The notes under the pieces: generated by a model
The model's database searches: none
What the model was told of the DNA's origin: nothing
Seen by the model: only the letters and a program-made list of their open reading frames with translations
Made by a program: the position numbers and the translations under genes
Source: Lewinellaceae bacterium
GTDB lineage: Bacteria; Bacteroidota; Bacteroidia; Chitinophagales; Saprospiraceae
Assembly (NCBI GenBank): GCA_020636005.1
Contig: JACJYR010000001.1
Location: forward strand, 3,228,501-3,292,500
Direction: 5' to 3'
DNA: 64,000 nt
Shown here: positions 8,953-16,380 of the stretch, one piece after another
Layout: the number at the start of each line of letters is the position of its first letter
Numbering within the stretch: position 1 is the stretch's first letter

Positions 8953-9605
8953 GGCAATGAGAGAAATGAGAGAAATGAGAGGATGAGAGAAATGAGCTTA
9001 CAGGCTAATGGGTGATGCGAGCACAGACCTGCCAGGTTCTATACTTCCGAAAATAAGTTATTAATATTGATGATTGAAAACGCAGCACTTATTTAATCAA
9101 AAAATATAGAAACATAGACCACATAGCCTATAAACTATGTGTCCTAATGTGCCTATGTGTTTCGAAAAAACGTGTTTGATAGCTGCGTCAACATTTTAGG
9201 TTCAATAAAGACCGTTGCGTTCCTCTTATCAAAAACTTATTTTCGGCAGTATGAAACCTGGCAGGTCTTGTTGTAAATGAGGTTTGTGGAATTATGCCCG
9301 ATTTTTCCCCTCTTTAAGGCCTTATTCAAAAGCTCGCAATAGATGAACCAATACAGCCCCTCGTTTCGATCAATATTTGAATATTATTAGAAATGCTTTG
9401 TCGGCTATGGATTAAAGATTTTGAAGAGAATAAACGAGTTTTTTGGACGGTGTTACGATGGGATATGCCCTGCCCTCCGCCACTTTTGCCATCCCCGGAG
9501 AGGGACTGCCACCTCAAATTTGCCCTTTTCCGCTCCCGCAGCAGCCGCCCTTTAAACACGGCCAACCCCTGTCTGCACAAAACAGAATGGTGCTAAGCAT
9601 AATAA
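8953..9605. other. Intergenic region with simple repeat and MITE-like element
   Basis: No gene is supported in these 650 bases. A GAGAAAT simple repeat (8957-8997) touches the permease stop codon, and a 240-bp inverted-repeat element fills 9025-9268. The remaining 9270-9605 has no clear feature apart from a copy of a short dispersed motif at 9577-9600. Confidence 0.6.
9025..9268. mobile_element. MITE-like element with 35-bp terminal inverted repeats
   Basis: The left end at 9025-9059 (AGACCTGCCAGG... CCGAAAATAAGTT) and the right end at 9234-9268 are inverted copies with about four mismatches. The roughly 170-bp interior has no coding capacity. Much of it (about 9130-9255) recurs in inverse orientation at 53702-53835, including the phrase AACGTGTTTTTTCGAAAC (reading there). 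No clear target duplication was recognised. Confidence 0.6.
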
Positions 9606-10793
9606 TCAACCTTCCGAATAAGGCACGCCATTCAAGCCATTCGCCCTCAGATATATATACGCCTGCTGCAAATCAATAATCAGGTTGAACCGCTTCAACA
9701 TATCGCCGCCCAATACGCTCATTTTTTGTCGGCCAATCGCCCCGTCGAAAAAGCCGATGGGGACTTCTTGGAAGGATGTTTTACCCAAACTCAGCGCAGG
9801 AAGGATGGCTTTTTTGGTTTTCAATACATTTCCAAAAGAATCCTTTAATTCGCTTTCGCTGATGGTCTGCAATTTATTACCAATATTATAAGTGCCAACG
9901 AAATTATCGTCCAATAGGATAGTGCCGCCAAAGCCGGAATGGATTAGAAAATCATTGTCGTATATGTTGCCCCCAATATCAAGCTGCCCTTTTATATACA
10001 TGAAGCCCCTTTTAAAAACGAGGTTTAATTGCTCATAACCTTCCCCTATTGTTGGCAGTGCAGAATAGATGACGAGCATACTATTATCGAAATCAATCTC
10101 GATGATTTTATCCTTAAACAGGTTGGGGCCGAATTTTCCGTCTGTCAGTTTTCCAGCGTTTTCGTCTTCCCAAATCCTGATGTTGTCCCAGTGAAATTTA
10201 CCGATTTGCAGGGAATTATGGTCGCAATACCTGGTAGTGCCACCACCGCCCCAACTATCTGCCTCTACCGCCCCGTCAAGATTTAAATTGGTTGTCTTTT
10301 CGGTGGCTTCTTTTGTCAGGTTGACAGAGTTTTCGGCGGTATGGAACATCAAATGCAGGGTGTCAACTTTATTGAGTACGGCCTGTATGGATATGTTGTT
10401 ATAAGGTGTCAGCGTAAATGGGATGGTGTCGGGTGGCGTCATTTGGACGCCCATATTTTGTACTTGTCTAATACCGCTTTCAATCCTTGTATAGCAACTG
10501 TCTTTTTCATTCAGCAGAATAACGAAGTCATATTGCTCCATTGGTTTTACCTCAAAAGAAATAGAATCTATATCCGAATAAAAGGTGATCGTTTTAGCTT
10601 TATTGGTTTTGTCGGCTGTATAAATATCAGGTTTGGTTTCCGGGGAAAGTGTCCAGTAGTTTTCCATGAATTCGTCGCCATCTTTGATGGATAATACCGG
10701 GTTTGTAGCTTTTAAGATTGGCAATTGCTGTTGCGCAATTAATAATTGGGCAAATGGAAAAAGGAGGAGGAAGAAAAAATCATGTTTTGTCAT
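9606..10793 (-). CDS. Retropepsin-fold protein with His at both catalytic positions
   Basis: This is a roughly 395-residue exported protein. An upstream in-frame ATG exists at 10805, but the start at 10793 gives a cleaner signal peptide (MTKHD then a hydrophobic stretch ending LLIAQ). The architecture is that of duplicated clan-AA aspartic proteases: the lobe motifs LHLMFHTAENSVNL and DFLIHSGFGGTILLDD. The C-terminus has the typical GGDMLKRFNLIIDL strand pair. In ordinary members the motif is D-T/S-G; here both aspartates read as His. It may therefore be non-catalytic, or a binding or metal-using derivative. A copy of the dispersed hairpin repeat ends about 40 bp upstream of its start. Confidence 0.6.
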   Translation of the reverse strand: MTKHDFFFLLLFPFAQLLIAQQQLPILKATNPVLSIKDGDEFMENYWTLSPETKPDIYTADKTNKAKTITFYSDIDSISFEVKPMEQYDFVILLNEKDSCYTRIESGIRQVQNMGVQMTPPDTIPFTLTPYNNISIQAVLNKVDTLHLMFHTAENSVNLTKEATEKTTNLNLDGAVEADSWGGGGTTRYCDHNSLQIGKFHWDNIRIWEDENAGKLTDGKFGPNLFKDKIIEIDFDNSMLVIYSALPTIGEGYEQLNLVFKRGFMYIKGQLDIGGNIYDNDFLIHSGFGGTILLDDNFVGTYNIGNKLQTISESELKDSFGNVLKTKKAILPALSLGKTSFQEVPIGFFDGAIGRQKMSVLGGDMLKRFNLIIDLQQAYIYLRANGLNGVPYSEG

Positions 10794-10834
10794 AAATAAT
10801 ATCATTGTTCCAGTTTAAAAATAAAGCAATTGCC

Positions 10835-10948
10835 TAAGGATCGAAGCAAAAATAATCCCGATGTGAAATCGGGATTATTTTTAAAAAAAACCTCCATTGC
10901 GGGGGTTTTCAAAATCAAAATGGTGAAGTTATTTTTTCATCGTTACTA
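10835..10948 (-). repeat. Dispersed hairpin repeat, copy 1
   Basis: This is a full copy of the roughly 112-bp element seen nine times in the window. Read on the minus strand it has the left end TAGTAACGATGAAAAAATAA, hairpin A (AAAACCCC/GGGGTTTT type), hairpin B (ATCCCGAT/ATCGGGAT) and the tail CTTCGATCCTTA. The tail faces the start codon of the retropepsin-like gene. Confidence 0.85.
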
Positions 10949-11079
10949 AATATAGATAATATACTCAACGGCAATAGGTTTTGTGCAAATCAACCTTATC
11001 AACTCTTATCAACCATGTCCGGTATTTGTACAAAACCTAATGGTGTTAAGTATAAAAGATTTTCGATTACCCCCCCCTC

Positions 11080-12678
11080 TCAATCCAACCGCCTCAAAAT
11101 CTCTTCCGCTGCCTCCCGCCCGCTCTTGGCCGCCCCGTTCATGAAGCCTGCAAACTCGCCGCCACAGTGTTCTCCGGCAAAGAGGATGTTGCCGACAGGC
11201 ATCTGCTCCGCCCCGGAGATGCTGGTGAACTGCCCCCGGGTATAGCAGAGGTAGCTGCCCAGGTTGTAGGGGTAGGAAGGCCAGTGCATCCTCGCTACTT
11301 TGCCGTTGAACTGCGCTGAAGCACCTTTGAAAACCTGATCCCACAGTGGCAGGTAAATATCTTTCTGTTGATTGGGTGTGCCCTTTCCTACTTCGACCCC
11401 CGATGGGCCGCCAAACAGGATGCTCAGGCCCGCCGGCCCGTCTTCCGGCGTTTGGAGTTGGGCGTTGTCCCATCCGTTAGGGATGCCGTTGTCGCTGTAC
11501 ATCAGGCCGGTGTAGCCCAGCTTGCGCCAATGGTGCGATTTCATGCCCAGCATCAGTTTGGCATTGGTGCCATAGCCGAGCGTGTCAATGCACTTGCGCT
11601 TTACGGGCGGCATTTCGATGGGCATGTCCACCGAACGCAATTTGGTAAAGGGCAGGGCGAGGATGACAAAATCCGCCTTCACGTCTTCGTTCATACCGCC
11701 AAAGTGCAGCTTGTAGCCGGTGCCTTCCTGGCGCAGGGATTCCAGCGGGCGGCCCGGTTGGATATGGCTGGCGTAGCGGTTGGACAGGGCGTCGGGGATG
11801 CGTTGGTTGCCGCCGGGCACTTTGTAGCGCTCGTCGCTGGTGCCGAACAGGGCCAGCTCCCCACCGTCGGTGTCGGGCGAAATGAGGAGGGTGAGGTTGA
11901 GGCTGGACTGTACTTTTGGCGAAAGGCCATACTCCGACTCATAGGCCACTTCAATGAACTTTTTCACCCAACCGCTGGCCCCAATTTTTTTGAGGTATTT
12001 GCAAAGGCTCATGTGATCCAGTTGCTTCACGAATGGGTCTTCTGTCGAGTAGGAAATATCGCCGTTGAGTTTTTCCATGTCCGCCTTCATGCGGGGGGCA
12101 AAGGTGCGGAAGGCCGTGACCACTTCTTCCATGCTGTGGTGGCGGCCTTTAAAAAAGAAGGCTTCCTTGGTCAAGGCGGCTTCGCTGGGCTGGGCATAGT
12201 CTATCAGATCGATGTTGAGTTCCTTTGCCAGATCCCACATATCGGTATGGTCGGTGTCAATGAATTCGCCGCCGAATTCGGTCCAGGTGCCTTTGCCCAT
12301 GGCCTCCTGCACGGTGAACATGCGCCCCCCCGTCCGCCCGGTGGCTTCGTAAATAGTGGCGTCAAGGTTTTTTTTCTTCAAAAAGTGCAGGGCGTTCAGC
12401 CCGGCCATCCCGCCACCGATGATGGCGATACGGGGCGCTGTACCTCCCATGAAGGGCCGGATCAAAGGCTGGGCCGTATCCAGCAGCAAGCCGGGTGCGA
12501 TGGCCCCGGCAAGGAGGGTTTTCCCGGTATTTTCCAAAAAACGGCGGCGGCTGAGCACTGCCTCCTCCGCCTGGCCGATGACTTCGGCGGCGGCTGTTTG
12601 CTGTTTTTCGGCCTGCAGGGCGAGGTGGAAGGCTTTGCGGACAGTGGCAAAAAGTGTGGTGCGTGAAGATCTTTGCAT
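11080..12678 (-). CDS. Flavin monoamine oxidase family protein, Tat-exported
   Basis: A 532-residue FAD-dependent amine oxidase. The N-terminal tail contains LSRRRFLENTGKTLLAGA near residues 43-60, a twin-arginine signal that implies folded export with FAD bound. The dinucleotide-binding strand IAIIGGGMAGLNAL lies near residue 84, followed by the EATGRTGGRM motif of this family. The C-terminal FAD-contacting motif NILFAGEHCGGEFAGFMNGA is intact. The substrate could be an amine, a polyamine or an amino acid; nothing nearby decides. The gene stands alone, with a short dispersed motif downstream (11030-11054). Confidence 0.88.
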   Translation of the reverse strand: MQRSSRTTLFATVRKAFHLALQAEKQQTAAAEVIGQAEEAVLSRRRFLENTGKTLLAGAIAPGLLLDTAQPLIRPFMGGTAPRIAIIGGGMAGLNALHFLKKKNLDATIYEATGRTGGRMFTVQEAMGKGTWTEFGGEFIDTDHTDMWDLAKELNIDLIDYAQPSEAALTKEAFFFKGRHHSMEEVVTAFRTFAPRMKADMEKLNGDISYSTEDPFVKQLDHMSLCKYLKKIGASGWVKKFIEVAYESEYGLSPKVQSSLNLTLLISPDTDGGELALFGTSDERYKVPGGNQRIPDALSNRYASHIQPGRPLESLRQEGTGYKLHFGGMNEDVKADFVILALPFTKLRSVDMPIEMPPVKRKCIDTLGYGTNAKLMLGMKSHHWRKLGYTGLMYSDNGIPNGWDNAQLQTPEDGPAGLSILFGGPSGVEVGKGTPNQQKDIYLPLWDQVFKGASAQFNGKVARMHWPSYPYNLGSYLCYTRGQFTSISGAEQMPVGNILFAGEHCGGEFAGFMNGAAKSGREAAEEILRRLD

Positions 12679-12900
12679 GGTTGTTTTTTTTATTGTGGGA
12701 AATACCTCGAAAGATAGCCTGGTTTTTTGTGCGCTTTACACAGGATGGCCTGAAAAATTCGATCCGGCGGATAAATAACCAATGGACGATGCACATCGCA
12801 TAGCAGCGCCTGGCATAGGCAGCCCAACCTGCGCAGCTTTTTTACCTGTCTTCCTGCCTGGTGTACCACCTGATTTTTTTTAACCATAAAATCCTTTGCC

Positions 12901-13650
12901 ATGAAAGCCACTCTTACTCCCTTTCTTTTTGCCTCTATCTTTTTTTTCGGAAAAACCAGCGCCTGCAATTGCATTTTCATTGGAGATTTTTGCCAAACCA
13001 TCACCTACGAAAACAATGGTGAAATCATCGGGTACCTCAATATTTACCATGCCCTGGTGACTGCCAAGACCAACACCGGGATGAAGGTCGGGATTTTCAA
13101 AACCTTCCACGGCGAAGCATTGGAGGGGCAGGAGATTTTCATCACCAGCGGCAATGGAGCGGACTGCAAGATCATTACCGATCAGTTTCAGGTAGGGCAG
13201 GAAATGATTATTGCCGCCGGGAAAGCTGACAGCCTCTGGTGGCTGTCGGACTGCGGCGTTTCCTACCTGAAGGTGGAAAACGGGCAGGTGATAGGGGCCA
13301 TCGCACCAGGCGTAGCGGAGGTGGCCTTGTCCGAATTCGCTTCCCTGGCCAATTGCGGCAACCTGACTTCTACGGGAGAGCCGAAGCCCGGTTATTCCAT
13401 CCGCATCCAGCCGAACCTGGCCCATCATAAGGTCAGCATCACAACGACGGCCTCCTTTACCAATGATCTCGCATTGAATGTTTATGACGTTACGGGCCGG
13501 CTGGTTTATCATGCTGTTGAAAAAGGGTTTAGCGCTTCCAATGCCCTCCAGGTGGAGGTGTTGAACTGGAGCGCCGGTATTTATTTTTTCACTATAAATA
13601 TGGCCGGGAAGCAGGAGGTTTTCAAGGTGGTGAAGGCAGGTGGGAATTGA
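12901..13650 (+). CDS. T9SS type A sorting domain protein with Cys-rich N-domain
   Basis: 249 residues. A signal peptide (about 1-21) ends just before CNCIFIGDFC, a Cys spacing reminiscent of NTR/TIMP-like modules. The following beta-rich stretch carries further cysteines near 90, 118 and 159. Residues about 175-249 form a T9SS type A tail: a strand pattern with LNVYDVTGRLVYH and the ending WSAGIYFFTINMAGKQEVFKVVK. The protein should be delivered to the cell surface or secreted. The role of the N-domain is unknown; the TIMP resemblance is by Cys pattern only. Confidence 0.75.
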   Translation: MKATLTPFLFASIFFFGKTSACNCIFIGDFCQTITYENNGEIIGYLNIYHALVTAKTNTGMKVGIFKTFHGEALEGQEIFITSGNGADCKIITDQFQVGQEMIIAAGKADSLWWLSDCGVSYLKVENGQVIGAIAPGVAEVALSEFASLANCGNLTSTGEPKPGYSIRIQPNLAHHKVSITTTASFTNDLALNVYDVTGRLVYHAVEKGFSASNALQVEVLNWSAGIYFFTINMAGKQEVFKVVKAGGN

Positions 13651-13755
13651 ATGGGCTTTCAGGCGAAAATCCCCTTGCGATGAACATTAGTTCAAGTGGG
13701 CCGCAAACAGCCGGGACTATTTTTTTGTTACGCTGTCTCAAACACGGACCAACCC

Positions 13756-14199
13756 ATGTATTCAGTTCAGAAAATCAAGCTTTTGCTGATGGCTCTATTC
13801 CTGCTATCATGCCTTTTAGTCGAAGCCCAAATGGCCAGTGAACTGCCAGGCGCCTTTTCACAGGCACAGGAAACCCACAAAAAGGTACTGCTCATATTCT
13901 CCGGATCCGACTGGTGCGCCGCCTGTATCCGTTTTGAAAAAAACATCCTGGACGACAGCCATTTCCAACAGTTTGCAACAGAAAACCTGGTGGTGGTGAA
14001 AGCTGATTTCCCCCAACGCACCAAGCTCGGCAAAGAGGTGGCACGGCAAAACGAAGCACTGGCGGAACGGTACAACCCTAAAGGCCAGTTCCCGGCCATC
14101 CTGCTCCTGGAGCCGGATGGCAGTGTGGCAGGCAGCTATGACTACTCCAATGAGGATGCCGTGAATTTCATTGCATTTTTAAAAAAATACATTCTTTGA
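13756..14199 (+). CDS. Thioredoxin family protein (periplasmic)
   Basis: 147 residues from the ATG at 13756, which gives a signal peptide (MYSVQKIKLLLMALFLLSC...EAQ). The thioredoxin fold has the redox motif SDWCAACIRFEKNI near residue 50 and the later NPKGQFPAILLLEPDG strand with the cis-proline region. It is the first gene of an operon, 10 bp ahead of apbE and followed by a DUF4266 lipoprotein. That set is seen in other Bacteroidota and Proteobacteria next to DUF3570 barrels, so it probably acts in periplasmic redox or protein flavinylation. Confidence 0.85.
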   Translation: MYSVQKIKLLLMALFLLSCLLVEAQMASELPGAFSQAQETHKKVLLIFSGSDWCAACIRFEKNILDDSHFQQFATENLVVVKADFPQRTKLGKEVARQNEALAERYNPKGQFPAILLLEPDGSVAGSYDYSNEDAVNFIAFLKKYIL

Positions 14200-14209
14200 A
14201 CGGCAGGCC

Positions 14210-15133
14210 ATGCAGGAATTTTCTATCCGGCAAAAATTGATGGGTTCTTCGTTTGAGTTGAAAATCGTCAGCGATCGGGAGGAGGTTGCCAGCGAAAACC
14301 TGCAGGCAGGGATCGAGGAAATACGCCGCCTGGAAACGATGCTCACCGAATACAGCGAAAGCTCCCAGACAAGCTGGCTCAACAAACAGGCGGGCATCCG
14401 GCAGGTCACAGTGGACGGGGAGGTTTTCCAGCTTTTAAAGCGGAGCCAGGCCATCTCCAAACTTACCCAAGGGGCTTTTGACATCACCGCAGGCCCGCTG
14501 AAAAAAATCTACCGCTTTAATAATTCCGATTTCCAAATGCCGGACAAAGCGGCCAGAAAAGAGGCGCTTTCCAAAGTAGGATTCCAGCATATTTCTCTGC
14601 GGGCAAACAACAAGGTATATTTACGGAAAAAGGGGATGCACATTAGTTTTGCGGCTATCGGCAAAGGCTACGCAGCCGATCGGGTGCGGAAACTGTGGCA
14701 GGAAAACGGCATACGGGCCGGGGTGATCAATGCAAGCGGCGACTTGACGGTGTTTGGGAAAAGACCGGACGGCAGCGCCTGGAAAGTGGGCATCGCCAAT
14801 CCCGAACGGCCTGCCGAAATGCTGGGCTGGGTGCCGCTGGAAAATGCCTCTGTGGCCACATCGGGCGACTACGAACAATTTTTCATGCACAATGGTACCC
14901 GCTATTCCCACAACATTGACCCAAAAACAGGCAGGCCGTTGACAGGAATAAAAAGCGCCACCATTATCGGCCCCAATGCCGAACTTTGCGATGCGCTGGC
15001 CACGGCGGTGTATGTGATGGGGGTGGAGGCGGGCTTGCATTTGGTGGCACAATTGCCCAATATCCATTGCCTGATAGTGGATGATAAAAACAAGGTGTGG
15101 TATTCTAAAGATCTGAATATTGAAAGGCCCTGA
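14210..15133 (+). CDS. apbE: FAD:protein FMN transferase
   Basis: 307 residues, typical for the family. ApbE uses FAD and Mg2+ to attach FMN covalently to Thr or Ser of exported flavoproteins. Recognised are the FAITAG-like stretch GAFDITAGPLKKIY, the FAIGKGYAADRV-type motif near 147-158, NASGD near 170, and the signature HNIDPKTGRPL near residue 235 followed by the Mg-binding CDALATA segment. No signal peptide is evident, which is unusual for a protein expected in the periplasm. The gene sits 10 bp behind the thioredoxin gene and 113 bp ahead of the DUF4266 gene. Confidence 0.93.
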   Translation: MQEFSIRQKLMGSSFELKIVSDREEVASENLQAGIEEIRRLETMLTEYSESSQTSWLNKQAGIRQVTVDGEVFQLLKRSQAISKLTQGAFDITAGPLKKIYRFNNSDFQMPDKAARKEALSKVGFQHISLRANNKVYLRKKGMHISFAAIGKGYAADRVRKLWQENGIRAGVINASGDLTVFGKRPDGSAWKVGIANPERPAEMLGWVPLENASVATSGDYEQFFMHNGTRYSHNIDPKTGRPLTGIKSATIIGPNAELCDALATAVYVMGVEAGLHLVAQLPNIHCLIVDDKNKVWYSKDLNIERP

Positions 15134-15246
15134 GCAATAAAGCACACGCTGCCAGGCTTTGGGTAAGAATTTTGCCCGGCACCATTAAGTTTTCCCGAAT
15201 TTCGGGAAATTTATGGGCGTCGAGTACGACAAAACAGCAACCTATC

Positions 15247-15474
15247 ATGCAACCTAGCACAAATTATAAAGCAGTTCTTTTATGCCTCTTTTCGCTGTTG
15301 GTTTGGTCAAGTTGCCAAACCGTGAAACCCTATCAGCGAACTTATTTAAACGATCCTGAAATGCAGATGGGCGTTGATGCGGGTGCATCATTTGAAGGAT
15401 ATGTGCAGGCAATAAGGGAAGGAGCCATCATACCGGGTGGGCAAAAAGCAAGTGGCGGGTGCGGGTGTAATTGA
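15247..15474 (+). CDS. DUF4266 domain lipoprotein
   Basis: 75 residues from the ATG at 15247. The lipobox is VWSSC (Cys23). The mature part has the DUF4266 pattern: KPYQRTYLNDPEMQM, an FEGYVQAIREGA helix, and the Gly/Cys-rich end GGCGCN. Family members accompany thioredoxin, ApbE and a DUF3570 outer-membrane protein. Here the DUF3570 gene is absent and a convergent YceI gene follows instead. Function unknown; the conserved terminal cysteines hint at metal or redox chemistry. Confidence 0.85.
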   Translation: MQPSTNYKAVLLCLFSLLVWSSCQTVKPYQRTYLNDPEMQMGVDAGASFEGYVQAIREGAIIPGGQKASGGCGCN

Positions 15475-15522
15475 GAAATTGGAAATCGGCCTGACGGCTA
15501 CCGGTTATTTCCAATTTCTCAA
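15471..15522. terminator. Bidirectional hairpin between convergent genes
   Basis: Perfect 16-bp arms TTGAGAAATTGGAAAT / ATTTCCAATTTCTCAA around a 20-base loop. It starts at the DUF4266 stop and lies 17 bp from the YceI stop, so it can serve both transcripts. Confidence 0.7.
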
Positions 15523-15538
15523 TTTCACGGTATCCTTT

Positions 15539-16222
15539 TTACTGTGCCTGCGCTGCCGCAGCCAGTTTTATCTTCAGCTTCACATCATCGGCTATCAGTT
15601 CATCTTTAATGGTACCGATAACGCCCGATCCATATTCAACCTTCCATTTTGTGCGATTGATGGTAAACTCAGGGGTCTCGGCCATCAGTGACCCATTTTG
15701 GATGCCCACCTTGGCAGGGATGGTGATGCTGTTGGTAATATTTTTCAAGGTCAGGTTCCCTGTAATGTGGTGGGTAGCGCCCGTACTATCTGCTGTTAGG
15801 GGCTCCACTTTCGTGATTTCAAACTTCCCCGTGGGGTACTTTTCCACCTCGAAAAAATCACCCGATTTGAGGTGGCCTTCCAACTTTGCCTTCTTGGCCG
15901 GGTTTTCGGCCAAATCGGCATTGGCCAGCGAGTTGACATCAATTACGAAACTGCCGGAGACCAGGTTGCCCCCGCTCACGCCCAGGTTGCCGCTTTGGAG
16001 TTGGATGGTGCCGTGGTGGCTGTATTTGCCTGGCTTGTAGCCTTCCCATTCGATAACGCTGGCTTCCGTATTGACGGCATAATTGTCCCCTGCCGGGTCC
16101 GCAGCCACAGCGGATGTCGCAGGTTCGGAGGCCTCGGCTTTCGGCGCTGTCCCGCCACTGTTTTGGCAGGCCGTGAAGGCCAGGTAAGTAAGTAAACTGA
16201 GTAAAATAGCTTGTTTTTTCAT
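15539..16222 (-). CDS. YceI family lipoprotein
   Basis: 227 residues from the ATG at 16222, chosen because it starts a lipoprotein signal MKKQAILLSLLTYLAFTAC with Cys19. After a low-complexity linker the YceI lipocalin-like domain follows. It contains the N-terminal strand NTEASVIEWEGYKPG, the central FVIDVNSLANADL, KYPTGKFEITKVEPL, and the LTLKNITNSITIPAKV strands. YceI proteins bind polyisoprenoid or other long amphiphiles in the periplasm. Likely inner-leaflet outer-membrane lipoprotein. Confidence 0.88.
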   Translation of the reverse strand: MKKQAILLSLLTYLAFTACQNSGGTAPKAEASEPATSAVAADPAGDNYAVNTEASVIEWEGYKPGKYSHHGTIQLQSGNLGVSGGNLVSGSFVIDVNSLANADLAENPAKKAKLEGHLKSGDFFEVEKYPTGKFEITKVEPLTADSTGATHHITGNLTLKNITNSITIPAKVGIQNGSLMAETPEFTINRTKWKVEYGSGVIGTIKDELIADDVKLKIKLAAAAQAQ

Positions 16223-16380
16223 CAATGTAAAGGATGTTTGGTGGTGAAAAAGGGCCTTTGCAGTTAGCGAACACAAGGGAAAGAATCACCCATGGATTTG
16301 CCCATTTGCCAAGGCTATTCGTTTTAACTAAATTGCTAAACCAAACAGCCCAACGCCGAAAAAGTTAAGGTGCTGCTTTA

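Noticed and set aside
11368..12666. Open frame of 432 codons opposite the amine oxidase gene.
   Set aside because: It mirrors the codons of the well-supported oxidase; no domain is recognisable.
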